Shown here piece by piece: positions 14,340-22,840 of a DNA stretch of 32,110 nucleotides. Location of the stretch: NCBI GenBank assembly GCA_017936845.1, contig JAGBES010000011.1:1-32110 (forward strand). The letters run 5' to 3'. The translations under genes were made by a program, and so were the position numbers. Position 1 is the first letter of the stretch. Each line of letters begins with the position of its first letter. The notes beneath the pieces were generated by a model that was not told the origin of the DNA, did not search any database, and was given only the letters and a program-made list of their open reading frames with translations. This DNA comes from Bacilli bacterium. Lineage in GTDB: Bacteria > Bacillota_I > Bacilli_A > RF39 > UBA660.

Positions 14340-16268
14340 TTATTCTAATCCATCTATTCCTGTTATATCATCTATATCTATATTATCTTGTGTATTTTCA
14401 TCATTACTTTTTTCTTCTTCAGTATTATTTTTTATATCTGTGTTATCTTCATTTTTTATAACAGTTAATATAAGATTCGATACATTTAATATGTTGGTTC
14501 CTTTACGATAGTTTTGATATAGTACTGTTTTATCTGTTCCTTCATGTTCTATATATTTTATAGTAACTTCTAAACCTAAGCTTTTTGCTAGTGCTTTTGC
14601 TTCACTTTCTGTTTTTCCTACAAAGCTTGGTAAAGTTATTTCTTCATCACTATAATTACCTTTTCCTATTATTTTTTCTTCGTATTCTTCATCTATATTA
14701 AATTCAAAATTTTTTATTAATTTAGGATTTTCTATTCCTAAATTTATTTTCATTGCTTCTGTTACTTCTTTTATACTTCCATTATATAGAACATAATTAT
14801 ATAAATTTAGTCCTGTTCTTTTATCATATATTCTAGCATCATATCCACTTAAATGTAATTTTTTAAATCCTATTAAATCTTCTAAGTTAGCATTACTACT
14901 TTTTAGTAGAATATCTTTTCCTATATTATAAAGAGATAATATTTGATTGGTACTCATATTGGTTTCCATACTATTACTTACTTTACCTAGTAAATTACTT
15001 ATCGTATTTAGATTATTTATTTCTTTTAATTTATTTATAGTTGCTCTTAATACTAATTGTTGATTTTCTCCTCTTACAAAATCACTTCTATACCCTTTAG
15101 TCCATTTACTAGAACATTTAGAAGTATTATTTTTTCTATTACGAGATAGTGCTAATGCTTGTTCTCCATTTAATACTTGTTTTCCTTTTTCTACATATAT
15201 AGTATTTTTACCCCATTTACGATCACTATTTTGTTCACAAAAGCTATATGGAACTTCAACTTCTATTCCTCCTAATTCATCTATTATATTTACTACACCT
15301 TTAAAGTTTATTTTGACATAATAGTCTATTTTTATATCTGTAAAATTTTCGATTGTTTTTATCATACAATCTTCACCATACATTGCTGCATGTGTTATTT
15401 TATTTTTTTCATTATTTTCAAAACATGCTATGGGTACATATGAGTCTCTTGGTATACTAAGTATTGTTGTCGTTAATGTTTTAGGATTAAATGTTAATAA
15501 CATTAATGCATCTCCATTAAATGCTGCATTTTTTAAATTTTCTTTTTCACTATCAACACCCATTATTAAGATACTGAATGGTTCTCTTATAATATTTTTG
15601 TTATTAGAATTTTGTTTTATTTCTTTTTCTTTTGTATATATTATTTTAGTATCTTCTTCTAATATTTCATATTTTTCTGAATCTATATTTTTTAATTTAT
15701 TTACATATTCTGTTGGTACAAATGCATAATCTATTTCTTTATTATATAATGCTTCTATTAATTTTATATATCCATCATATTCTTTTATTTCATTTTTTAG
15801 TTTTTGTTTTTCTATTATTTCTTTTGGTAATTCATTACCTTCTATACTTGTATAATCATTTATTATTCCTATTTTTCCATTTCCAATATTCTCTATTTTA
15901 TATGATTTATTTTCTACTAATGATATTAAACTTGTTGAATAAACTACTTTATTTGTTGATAAATTACTTACTGTTTTATATGTTTTTATTATGCATTTTG
16001 AACCTATAAATAATATAAATACATATATAATTGTAATAGGTATTAATTTAAAATATTTGGAATTTCTTTTATATAAATATTTTAAATATGTAAATGAAAA
16101 TCCTATTAATAGTACTATTATAATTATTGATATTAATAATCTTATAAATGTTTCTATACCTTTTAGTAATGAAAGTGCATATAACATTTTAAATGAAGCT
16201 ATTATATTTAATATAAATAATATCATTAATACTAAAGTTTTTCCTTTACATCTTTTTAAAATATTCAT
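14340..16268 (-). CDS. LytR-CpsA-Psr family protein with C-terminal PASTA domain
   Basis: A 642-residue membrane-anchored cell-envelope protein. Three hydrophobic segments occupy residues 11-105. A region of about 100 residues follows that looks like part of a periplasmic-binding fold (IEALYNKEIDYAFVPTEYV). The LCP domain begins near residue 232 (FSILIMGVDSE) and has the polyprenyl-phosphate-site markers SIPRDSYVPI, LGGIEVEVPY and ALALSRNRKN. A PASTA domain (about 543-612) and an acidic Asn-rich tail close the protein. LCP enzymes transfer wall polymers from lipid carriers to peptidoglycan; PASTA domains bind muropeptides. The combination of three parts is unusual. Own promoter at 16298-16326. 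Confidence 0.9.
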   Translation of the reverse strand: MNILKRCKGKTLVLMILFILNIIASFKMLYALSLLKGIETFIRLLISIIIIVLLIGFSFTYLKYLYKRNSKYFKLIPITIIYVFILFIGSKCIIKTYKTVSNLSTNKVVYSTSLISLVENKSYKIENIGNGKIGIINDYTSIEGNELPKEIIEKQKLKNEIKEYDGYIKLIEALYNKEIDYAFVPTEYVNKLKNIDSEKYEILEEDTKIIYTKEKEIKQNSNNKNIIREPFSILIMGVDSEKENLKNAAFNGDALMLLTFNPKTLTTTILSIPRDSYVPIACFENNEKNKITHAAMYGEDCMIKTIENFTDIKIDYYVKINFKGVVNIIDELGGIEVEVPYSFCEQNSDRKWGKNTIYVEKGKQVLNGEQALALSRNRKNNTSKCSSKWTKGYRSDFVRGENQQLVLRATINKLKEINNLNTISNLLGKVSNSMETNMSTNQILSLYNIGKDILLKSSNANLEDLIGFKKLHLSGYDARIYDKRTGLNLYNYVLYNGSIKEVTEAMKINLGIENPKLIKNFEFNIDEEYEEKIIGKGNYSDEEITLPSFVGKTESEAKALAKSLGLEVTIKYIEHEGTDKTVLYQNYRKGTNILNVSNLILTVIKNEDNTDIKNNTEEEKSNDENTQDNIDIDDITGIDGLE

Positions 16269-16297
16269 ATCATTTATTCCTCTCTATCATAAAATCA

Positions 16298-16326
16298 ATT
16301 ATACATCATTTAAAATTTTTTAACAA
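16298..16326 (-). promoter_or_regulatory. Promoter of the LCP-PASTA gene
   Basis: TTGTTA (16326-16321), 17-base spacer, TATAAT (16303-16298). It diverges from the tRNA-Cys promoter. Confidence 0.7.
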
Positions 16327-16385
16327 TAATTTAATATTATCTTACCCTTTTTTTAACAATTTTATAATTTATATCATAAAATATA

Positions 16386-16414
16386 TTGTAATAAAAAAAT
16401 TTTTTTGCTATAAT
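16386..16414 (+). promoter_or_regulatory. tRNA-Cys promoter
   Basis: TTGTAA (16386-16391), 17-base spacer, TATAAT (16409-16414) with the extended TGC before it. The predicted start is a few bases before the mature tRNA. Confidence 0.8.
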
Positions 16415-16426
16415 TAGTTTGTTCAT

Positions 16427-16500
16427 GGGTCTATAGCCAAGTGGTAAGGCATGGGACTGCAACTCCCTGATCGTTGGTTCAAATCCGACTAGGCCCTCCA
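16427..16500 (+). tRNA. tRNA-Cys (anticodon GCA)
   Basis: A full cloverleaf of 74 bases. The acceptor arm GGGTCTA pairs with TAGGCCC (one G-T), there is a D arm with AGTGGTAAGG, and an anticodon arm GGGA-CTGCAAC-TCCC. The T arm has the GTTCAAATC loop. Discriminator T and an encoded CCA follow. GCA with U73 is the expected tRNA-Cys identity set. Confidence 0.97.
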
Positions 16501-16510
16501 TAAGATATCA

Positions 16511-16538
16511 AAACTCAAATAAAAATTTGGGTTTTTTT
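16511..16538 (+). terminator. tRNA-Cys terminator
   Basis: AAACTCAAAT, loop AAAA, ATTTGGGTTT (10 pairs, one G-T), running into a seven-T tract. Confidence 0.85.
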
Positions 16539-16550
16539 ATGGTTTTATCC

Positions 16551-16579
16551 TTATAAAAACTCAAAATGAATTTTGAGTT
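16551..16579 (-). terminator. Terminator of the transglutaminase/nuclease operon
   Basis: On the minus strand ACTCAAAA, a four-base loop, TTTTGAGT and a T run, beginning at the stop codon of the 16578 gene. It faces the tRNA-Cys terminator. Confidence 0.8.
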
Positions 16580-17255
16580 ATTTACATTCAATTATATAAT
16601 ACTTACATTTTCTATACTTATATTCATTCTTTCTTTCATTAAAATATATTATTTTACAATCTTTCCAATCAAATGGATATTCTTTATCTTCTAAATCAAT
16701 TGCATATTTATCATATCCTGTTGGTTTTATTATGCGACCTTTGAGTAGCTCTTTATACCCACGAAAATATTTATAAATATCTATATTATATGTTCCTTCA
16801 TGATTTCCTTGAAAAAAAGGTTTACCTCTCCCAATAGCCAATACTAAAGTTATACAATATGTTTTATTAAATTTCTTTTGATTTACTAATTCTTGCATAA
16901 ATCTAACGTCTTTTATAAAATTAAACATTTGCTCTGAATATTGTCGATTTAAAGGAAGTTTTAATTCTATTGCATATTGCATTGAATGATCTTTTTTATA
17001 AATTGAAATATCTATTTCTTTTTTTATTAAATTATAATTTATATTAAAATGTTTTTTAGCATTTCTTTCAAATTCAATTTTATATTCTTTTCCATCAATA
17101 CAATTATTTAAAAATTTGTTTCTTAAAAAAAATCCTAATTCATGTTGAAAACTAAATTCATTATATATTTCATATTGATTTTCACATGTATAATTAAAAA
17201 ACTCCTCTATTAATTTTTCAAATTCATTTTTTTTAAAATAATCAGATACCTTCAT
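16578..17255 (-). CDS. PD-(D/E)XK nuclease-like protein
   Basis: A 225-residue soluble protein. A helical N-terminal part (FSFQHELGFFLRNKF, E39) is followed by the core KKEIDISIY (D82) and YAIELKLP (E97, K99). The order Glu, Asp, then E-x-K on neighbouring beta strands is the PD-(D/E)XK signature of restriction-type and repair nucleases. Target and partner are unknown. Its ATG follows the stop of the upstream transglutaminase-like gene by only a few bases, with AGGTGA as ribosome site; an overlapping GTG at 17264 is less likely. The two genes form one operon beside tRNA-Cys. The pair could be a defence or toxin unit, but nothing here proves it. Confidence 0.7.
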   Translation of the reverse strand: MKVSDYFKKNEFEKLIEEFFNYTCENQYEIYNEFSFQHELGFFLRNKFLNNCIDGKEYKIEFERNAKKHFNINYNLIKKEIDISIYKKDHSMQYAIELKLPLNRQYSEQMFNFIKDVRFMQELVNQKKFNKTYCITLVLAIGRGKPFFQGNHEGTYNIDIYKYFRGYKELLKGRIIKPTGYDKYAIDLEDKEYPFDWKDCKIIYFNERKNEYKYRKCKYYIIECK

Positions 17256-17260
17256 TTTTA

Positions 17261-18922
17261 TCACCTATTAGTTTTAGTTATTCTCATAACTTTTTTATTT
17301 ATATTTATTCCAGGAATTTGATGTTCTAAATCTATATATTCAAAAAAACCTTCATTAAATAAATTTTCTATTTCTTCTTTAGACAATCTAGATAAAACTT
17401 TTTTAGGAATATATGAATAATATATATTATTATTTAATGTGAATATTCCACATAGATTGATAGTATTTGAAGATTTAGAAATATTTTTAATAATAGTAAA
17501 ATTAAAATTAGTTGATAATTCATTATTATTAAATATTAGTTTTGTTAATTGATGAACATAAGACATGGCATCAACACCGATCAAATCACTTTTATTAATT
17601 TCTTGAATTAAGATTTTAAATTTATCAAATAATTCTATATTTTCTTTTTCTCTTATTAATTTATATTTTTTCATTAATTCATCAAAATTTATTAAATTTT
17701 TTTTATTTTTTATTTTTTCATCTATGTATATTTTATATACTTTTTCTAAATTTTTTTTGAATTCTTTTTGTGTATTTTTATTTATATTTTGACATATAAG
17801 ACCATTTAGTGATTTTCCTAATTTAACATTAACTATATCACTATACAATATTATTGTTATTGTTGAATCCGCTTTTACTAAATATTTACCACACTTAAAT
17901 GTTAAATCTTCATGACCACCACCAAATATGTCAGAATATGATGCATTTGTTTCATAATTTACTTCTATTTTATCTAAAAATTTAGAATATATAGCATTAA
18001 ATTCATAACATATAACACTATTATTACTTAATGTTATAGATTCTAATTTTTTAATGTTTTCATGTTTATTATTAATATTATCTTCACTATTTAAAGTATA
18101 AAATTCTTCATCATACGTAAGTAAATCACATAGTTTTAAATATATATATATAGCTTTTTCTAATTTATTTAAATCTGTAGAAATACCTTTAAATATAGAA
18201 GTTTCTAATTCAGAATTTAATTTAATTTTTTCAGAATTTACATTAAAAGTCTTATTTATTTTATTTAATGCTTGTAAATCTATTTTTCTAGATTCTAGTA
18301 ATTCATTATATCTTTCTTTTATTTCTTTTGGAATATAATATTTTTCAAATATATTATTACTTCTAAAGAATTTGATTAGTGAATATATAAAATATTCTTT
18401 AGGGATTCCAATAATTTTATCACTATTTTCAAGATTAAAAAATTTATTATATTCTTCATTGGAACATTCTAAAAAATCTATAAATAAACTTACTGGTATA
18501 TTAACATTATTATCATCAATTATATATGTAAAATAGTCATCTATATATTTAGTTTTAAAAACTTCATAACTTATATTACTTATTAATTTTTTAAATCTAG
18601 ATAATATTTGTTCATCTAATACTAATCTATCATCTGAAATGGCAATAGATAAAGCATTTAAAATATCCATTTTATAATATTTATCTATTTTTGTTACACC
18701 ATCATAGTTAACATATACAATTAATAAACTATCTATATTTTCATTAAATAAATCCAAAATATAATCATAAAAATAATCATTACTTAAAAAATCATACAAC
18801 AAATCTATAGTTATATTTTTTATACCAATTTTTTTAGAACAAATATACTTATTATGTTGCTCATCTGTTATAAAAATCATATTATCAACTACAAATTTAT
18901 TATTTATAATTCCTCTAGACAT
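17261..18922 (-). CDS. Transglutaminase-like (papain-fold) protein
   Basis: A 553-residue protein. I do not recognise the full architecture, but residues 250-360 resemble the transglutaminase-like cysteine protease core: LEKAIYIYLKLCDLLTYD, then VICYEF (C305), GGGHEDL (H337) and VKADST (D352). The Cys to His and His to Asp spacings (32 and 15) fit the catalytic triad. Such domains cleave or modify proteins, often in toxins and effectors. The N-terminal 240 and C-terminal 190 residues are novel to me. No signal peptide is seen. I start at ATG 18922 after GTGGTGA, not at GTG 18934. Its promoter is followed by a terminator-like hairpin, suggesting attenuation. It is cotranscribed with the nuclease-like gene. 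Confidence 0.7.
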   Translation of the reverse strand: MSRGIINNKFVVDNMIFITDEQHNKYICSKKIGIKNITIDLLYDFLSNDYFYDYILDLFNENIDSLLIVYVNYDGVTKIDKYYKMDILNALSIAISDDRLVLDEQILSRFKKLISNISYEVFKTKYIDDYFTYIIDDNNVNIPVSLFIDFLECSNEEYNKFFNLENSDKIIGIPKEYFIYSLIKFFRSNNIFEKYYIPKEIKERYNELLESRKIDLQALNKINKTFNVNSEKIKLNSELETSIFKGISTDLNKLEKAIYIYLKLCDLLTYDEEFYTLNSEDNINNKHENIKKLESITLSNNSVICYEFNAIYSKFLDKIEVNYETNASYSDIFGGGHEDLTFKCGKYLVKADSTITIILYSDIVNVKLGKSLNGLICQNINKNTQKEFKKNLEKVYKIYIDEKIKNKKNLINFDELMKKYKLIREKENIELFDKFKILIQEINKSDLIGVDAMSYVHQLTKLIFNNNELSTNFNFTIIKNISKSSNTINLCGIFTLNNNIYYSYIPKKVLSRLSKEEIENLFNEGFFEYIDLEHQIPGININKKVMRITKTNR

Positions 18923-18975
18923 ATATTTCACCACTTGTCATATAATTCATATTTTATTTAAACTTATTTTTTAAG

Positions 18976-19003
18976 AATATAAAAAGATTAATTAAAATTA
19001 ACC
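18976..19003 (-). terminator. Terminator-like hairpin in the leader of the transglutaminase-like gene
   Basis: GGTTAATT, two-base loop, AATTAATC and a TTTTT run on the minus strand, between the promoter (19018-19046) and the gene. It may be an attenuator or the leftover terminator of the upstream gene. Confidence 0.55.
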
Positions 19004-19017
19004 TTTATATTAAATCA

Positions 19018-19046
19018 ATTATACCTTACTAACTTTAATTAATCAA
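19018..19046 (-). promoter_or_regulatory. Promoter of the transglutaminase-like operon
   Basis: TTGATT (19046-19041), 17-base spacer, TATAAT (19023-19018). Confidence 0.7.
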
Positions 19047-19052
19047 TATAAC

Positions 19053-19598
19053 TTATTTATAAAATAATAAATATATTGATACTAATAAAAGTATTATTCC
19101 TAACAACAATATTAAATTTAAAATTTTGCTAGGTCTTATATATCTTTCAACGTAACTTTCTTTTGGTTTTAATGGATTATAATAAACGGTTGCATCTCCA
19201 TTAATTGGATATAAGTCATATAAAGGTATTTTTTTTATATTAATTATACCATTACTATAAGTTTTATATTTTAATGAATTAGGTAATTTTTCTTTATTAG
19301 TCAAATTACTGTTAATTATACTTTCCTTATTACTTAAAAAGTTTGATATTTTTTTTTGTGTTATTAATTTAAATTTAGGGCCAACAGCAGTATATCTTTT
19401 ATCATTTACATAATATTCTACAACTGGAAGATGAACATTGTTATAACTTGCAGTTGAATATCTAATTATTTTACCTATTGTTTTTTCTGAACATCTTTTT
19501 TCTTTATTTTTTCTCTTCAAATATACAAAGTACCAAACAATAAACATAGTAACCGAAAATAATAATATATATAAACCCCAAAATATATTTAAATCCAT
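19053..19598 (-). CDS. DUF3592-like membrane protein
   Basis: A 181-residue protein with one membrane helix at residues 5-27 and another at 158-179, enclosing a domain with GKIIRYSTASYNNVHLPVVE early and ATVYYNPLKPKESYVE late. That pattern (a beta-rich domain ending in a V-x-YNPxxP block) matches DUF3592-type proteins of unknown function. ATG follows TAGGTGAT. It begins 11 bases after the lipoprotein gene, so the two are cotranscribed and probably both sit at the cell surface. Confidence 0.7.
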   Translation of the reverse strand: MDLNIFWGLYILLFSVTMFIVWYFVYLKRKNKEKRCSEKTIGKIIRYSTASYNNVHLPVVEYYVNDKRYTAVGPKFKLITQKKISNFLSNKESIINSNLTNKEKLPNSLKYKTYSNGIINIKKIPLYDLYPINGDATVYYNPLKPKESYVERYIRPSKILNLILLLGIILLLVSIYLLFYK

Positions 19599-19609
19599 TT
19601 TATCACCTA

Positions 19610-20071
19610 TTAATATCCAAGTTCTTTTATAAAATCTTTAACTGTACTTTTATAACTATCTTTTACTCTTACATATAATAAAGTATTATCTACTCTACAT
19701 AAATACATATAATATCCATTACTTGTTAAAGAATACTTAGAGTAATTACTCATACTAGAAGATGATTCAGTGGATGTACTACCTTTATATCCTTCAAATT
19801 TGGTTTTGTTTGTATTAAACATCTTAGAAGCTTCACTTTTATCTTTTAAAGTATAGAATTCTACTTGCCAACCTTCAGAGCTTTTAGCTACGGTAGCTTT
19901 TTCAATAACATCATATGATGAATATTGAGAAGTAACATCAACAACAGTGTAATTATTTTCTTGTGCCTTTAATATAAAATCACTATTACTAATTACTGTT
20001 TTCTTACCACAACCTGTAAGTCCTAAGACTATAACTCCGCATAATATAATTGTTAATATTGTTTTTTTCAT
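19610..20071 (-). CDS. Small lipoprotein
   Basis: A 153-residue protein with a lipoprotein signal peptide: KK start, hydrophobic core and lipobox LTGC with Cys21 as the lipidated residue. The mature part is a small alpha/beta domain with a Ser/Thr-rich loop (about residues 98-112). No enzyme motifs are seen. ATG follows AAGGAGGAA. It heads a two-gene operon with the DUF3592-like protein. Function unknown. Confidence 0.82.
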   Translation of the reverse strand: MKKTILTIILCGVIVLGLTGCGKKTVISNSDFILKAQENNYTVVDVTSQYSSYDVIEKATVAKSSEGWQVEFYTLKDKSEASKMFNTNKTKFEGYKGSTSTESSSSMSNYSKYSLTSNGYYMYLCRVDNTLLYVRVKDSYKSTVKDFIKELGY

Positions 20072-20109
20072 AATAAATTCCTCCTTAATTATTATTTATT
20101 CTCAATAAA

Positions 20110-20137
20110 ATTATATCATAAAAATTATATTTTACAA
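20110..20137 (-). promoter_or_regulatory. Promoter of the lipoprotein operon
   Basis: TTGTAA (20137-20132), 16-base spacer ending in TGA, TATAAT (20115-20110). Confidence 0.65.
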
Positions 20138-20247
20138 ATATAAATTTTTAATTATTTTAAATCATCAAAATAAATAAACACATTAATTTACATCTTTTAG
20201 ATATAAAATCTATATAAATAAAACTTTGATAATATTTATTACAATTA

Positions 20248-20361
20248 CTAAATATTTTTAATATATCTAATTAAAGGAATAAACAATAAATATTTGATGA
20301 ATAAAACATACTTATATTCGATAAAATCTTTTAATTTCCTTGTATTTCTTGACTTTTTCAT
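20248..20361 (-). CDS. Possible 37-residue hydrophobic peptide, or gene remnant
   Basis: ATG opens MKKSRNTRKLKDF followed by a hydrophobic stretch (YVLFIKYLLFIPLI) and a basic end. A basic head plus one membrane helix resembles small type I toxins. The ribosome site is poor (AAGGAA about 14 bases upstream), and the same frame continues upstream past a stop codon with Lys-rich coding-like sequence. It could therefore be the tail of a decayed gene. Apart from this, the 550-base stretch 20072-20623 holds only the lipoprotein promoter and the RNA-like element at 20486-20577. Confidence 0.22.
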   Translation of the reverse strand: MKKSRNTRKLKDFIEYKYVLFIKYLLFIPLIRYIKNI

Positions 20362-20485
20362 ATTATGAGGCGATTCCTTACCCAATTATTTATAATGTAT
20401 TTTTTTCTTCAAAGTAGTTATTATCTTTTTAACTATATCTATAATTGATTTTGTTAATAAGTTCTAAATCATATTCTTTTTTTAT

Positions 20486-20577
20486 AAAAAAAGTTGAACA
20501 CATGTCCAACCAAATTCCTCTATGGTGCGAAAGTTCTAGTCGTTTACGAAAAATCACACTATAAAGTCTCAATTGAT
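20486..20577 (-). ncRNA. Candidate structured RNA, dispersed family copy 1
   Basis: A short unit directly after the zincin-like gene: TATAAT (20589-20584), about 90 bases, then GTTG-GACATGTGTT-CAAC and a seven-T tract. The 35-base core at 20496-20530 matches copy 2 (21681-21715) at 31 of 35 positions and shares TGTCC and TGGTGCGA blocks with copy 3. Conservation extends into the promoter side. The minus orientation is chosen because terminators of all three copies lie on that strand. No protein frame is shared. Confidence 0.55.
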
Positions 20578-20623
20578 AAATTAATTATACATCAAACAAA
20601 AAGAAATTGGAATCATTTTTATT

Positions 20624-21484
20624 TTACTTTATTAAATGTTGACCAATTTCTAACCTTTTATTATTATATTCTTCTAATGAAATATTAAATCCATAATATA
20701 ATCTTTGTTCTAAATCCATGTCTTCTTCAATTCTTTTAAAATTATCATAAAATCTACCAGTTAATTCAGATTGATTCATAAAATCAAGTATAATTCTATA
20801 TAATTCATATGTTGGAGCTATAATATCTTTACCATTGATCTTATATCCCATTAAATTTCTTAACAAATAATTTACTTTTATAATTTCATTTTTTTCTTTA
20901 TATTTTTCATCATTAATTCTCTTCATTAATTCAATTAAGTATTTAAAACTATTTATTTCCGCTTGTCTTTCTGATGGCAACAATTCATAACAATCTTTAT
21001 TAACAATTTCAGAATACATTTGATAAAATTTTAATTGTTCAATAATAGATATATATTCTTCTTTTGGAATATTATTATTATTTAATCTTTTCATTAAATT
21101 TTCTAAATAATTATTTGATTTAAAACATGTATCTAACAAATCAACTTCAAAATTCTTATTTTTTTTATCCAAACATTTTTTATGTTGATCAACATGTTCA
21201 AATTCATGTAATAATACATGCATAATTGTTGTATTATAGTCATAATAATCATTTAATTCAGATGGTAAAACAATATTTAAATTTTTATCTACTGGTGAAT
21301 AAGATCCAATATTACCATTTGATTTTTCATTTAATAGATTAATATTATCAATCATAGACTTAAATTTTCTTTGTTTGATTATGATTTCTATAATATCATA
21401 TATCGATTTTTCATCTAAATATTGCTCATTTTTCATTTTTCTTTCTAGAATACTTCTAATTTTTAATAATTCTAATTTATTCAT
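20624..21484 (-). CDS. Zincin-like protein with HExxH motif
   Basis: A 286-residue cytoplasmic protein. VLLHEFEHVDQ (residues 93-97 for HEFEH) is an HExxH zinc-protease signature of the kind found in ImmA/IrrE-like and similar gluzincins. A third ligand cannot be named with certainty; E-rich stretches follow near 150-170 (LPSERQAEINSF has a candidate Glu). The C-terminal half is helical. I start at 21484, where AGAAGGGG lies 6 bases upstream, rather than 24 bases earlier. It has a strong promoter (TTGACA, 17, TAATAT) and is followed by RNA-like copy 1. ImmA-type proteases cleave repressors of mobile elements; that role here is speculation. Confidence 0.72.
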   Translation of the reverse strand: MNKLELLKIRSILERKMKNEQYLDEKSIYDIIEIIIKQRKFKSMIDNINLLNEKSNGNIGSYSPVDKNLNIVLPSELNDYYDYNTTIMHVLLHEFEHVDQHKKCLDKKNKNFEVDLLDTCFKSNNYLENLMKRLNNNNIPKEEYISIIEQLKFYQMYSEIVNKDCYELLPSERQAEINSFKYLIELMKRINDEKYKEKNEIIKVNYLLRNLMGYKINGKDIIAPTYELYRIILDFMNQSELTGRFYDNFKRIEEDMDLEQRLYYGFNISLEEYNNKRLEIGQHLIK

Positions 21485-21508
21485 AATAACCCCTTCTTTT
21501 GATTGCAT

Positions 21509-21537
21509 ATATTAACATAAATGGTTCAAAATGTCAA
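21509..21537 (-). promoter_or_regulatory. Promoter of the zincin-like gene
   Basis: TTGACA (21537-21532), 17-base spacer, TAATAT (21514-21509). Confidence 0.75.
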
Positions 21538-21636
21538 ATTTTCGTATTACACTAGATAAATAATTGTCATATTTTTTCTTATTTTATACTAATATCTAGC
21601 CTTTTATAGAATAAATTCATCCTTTTTATTTTAATC

Positions 21637-21776
21637 AAAAAAATCAATTCTAGAAATGGAATTGATTTTTATTTAAAATTGAATACATGTCCAACAATAT
21701 TCATCTATGGTGCGAGTAAGGAGCAGGTCTAACAACTTCTAGGCAAAAGATAATAGTAAGTAATAACTTACTAACT
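21637..21776 (-). ncRNA. Candidate structured RNA, dispersed family copy 2
   Basis: It follows the nucleotidyltransferase gene. TATAAT (21788-21783) lies upstream, and the unit ends in a clear terminator: AATCAATTC, 8-base loop, GAATTGATT (667-642), then seven T. The core at 21681-21715 pairs TGAATA with TATTCA around the conserved TTGGACATG. The near-identical core in copy 1 and the shared TATAATTAATTTA promoter block show these are homologous transcription units. With the zincin promoter, this is all I see in 21485-21824. Confidence 0.58.
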
Positions 21777-21824
21777 AAATTAATTATAATACAAAAAGAA
21801 AGAAACGAGAATACCATTTCTTAA

Positions 21825-22826
21825 TTAAATGCTCCTTTGTCCATATTCTTGTTGTTGCATGATTTGTTCTATATCTTGAATAATTGTGTTATCAACTTTC
21901 TTATGTATAACATCAAAGTTATCTCTCTTACCAACGTCAATTTTATAATCTATCAACATATCAACTTTATCTTTAATTATTGATGCATCATATCTATCTT
22001 TAGGTCTTGAATTCTTTTTAGAATTATAAATACTTTCCAAACTCATCATTTGATAAGTTGATCCGTTATGTTCTCTAACTTGGTTAGAAAAACACATTTC
22101 TGTATATTCAGGTGAAAAATGATGTTCATCAACTAATAGTTCTCCATTAACATCTTGATTTTCAAAATAATATTCTTTTGTTATAATACTCATATCATTT
22201 TTTCTTTCAAATAAGAATAATCCTACACTCATTGGTGTATCACAATATGTTATCTTATACTCATGACCATTTATTTCTTTATGATCCATATTACTTACAA
22301 ATTTAAAATCACAACTACTGTCCACTAGTTCTTTTAAAGTATTTAATTGTTCTTCATTTATAAATAAATCTAAATCTCCATGATATCTTTCTAATTCATG
22401 ACCAGTCGCTAGATATCCCATTAATCCACCAGTATAATAGCAATCAAACTTCCCTTGAATTAGTTCATTAAATTTATCAAACGCTTCAATAACTAACTCA
22501 TGATTTTGTGTTAACGGCATTTGTGGATGCTCCATATTCATCCCCTTAATCCAATTTAATCTTTTAATTAAATCTTCCGCACTTTGGTATTTTTCAGAAT
22601 TCAATTTAACTAACATATCAACATTATCAAATACATCTTGAACAGTTATTGCTTTTCTAGTTACCAAGTCATTTAATGATACTAAAATTCTATCTATTGA
22701 ATCATTAATATTCATTGATAATAATTCATTTATTAATCCATTTAAAGCATTTGTGTCAGTTATATTTGCTTTACTTCCAAATGTATAAACTATTTTCTTT
22801 ATAGTTTCAATTTGTAATTCAGTCAT
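21825..22826 (-). CDS. Nucleotidyltransferase-fold protein
   Basis: A 333-residue protein with a Pol-beta-type nucleotidyltransferase core: YYTGGLMGYLATGHE (GG at 133-134), then RYHGDLDLFI with the metal-binding D151-x-D153. This arrangement is shared by antibiotic nucleotidyltransferases (lincosamide and aminoglycoside types) and by AbiEii/MNT toxins. Residues 1-120 are a helical domain I do not recognise. The third catalytic Asp is not certain. It lies 14 bases after the ASCH-kinase gene and is cotranscribed with it. RNA-like copy 2 follows. Substrate (drug, tRNA or protein) cannot be told from sequence. Confidence 0.75.
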   Translation of the reverse strand: MTELQIETIKKIVYTFGSKANITDTNALNGLINELLSMNINDSIDRILVSLNDLVTRKAITVQDVFDNVDMLVKLNSEKYQSAEDLIKRLNWIKGMNMEHPQMPLTQNHELVIEAFDKFNELIQGKFDCYYTGGLMGYLATGHELERYHGDLDLFINEEQLNTLKELVDSSCDFKFVSNMDHKEINGHEYKITYCDTPMSVGLFLFERKNDMSIITKEYYFENQDVNGELLVDEHHFSPEYTEMCFSNQVREHNGSTYQMMSLESIYNSKKNSRPKDRYDASIIKDKVDMLIDYKIDVGKRDNFDVIHKKVDNTIIQDIEQIMQQQEYGQRSI

Positions 22827-22840
22827 ATTTTCACTTCTCT

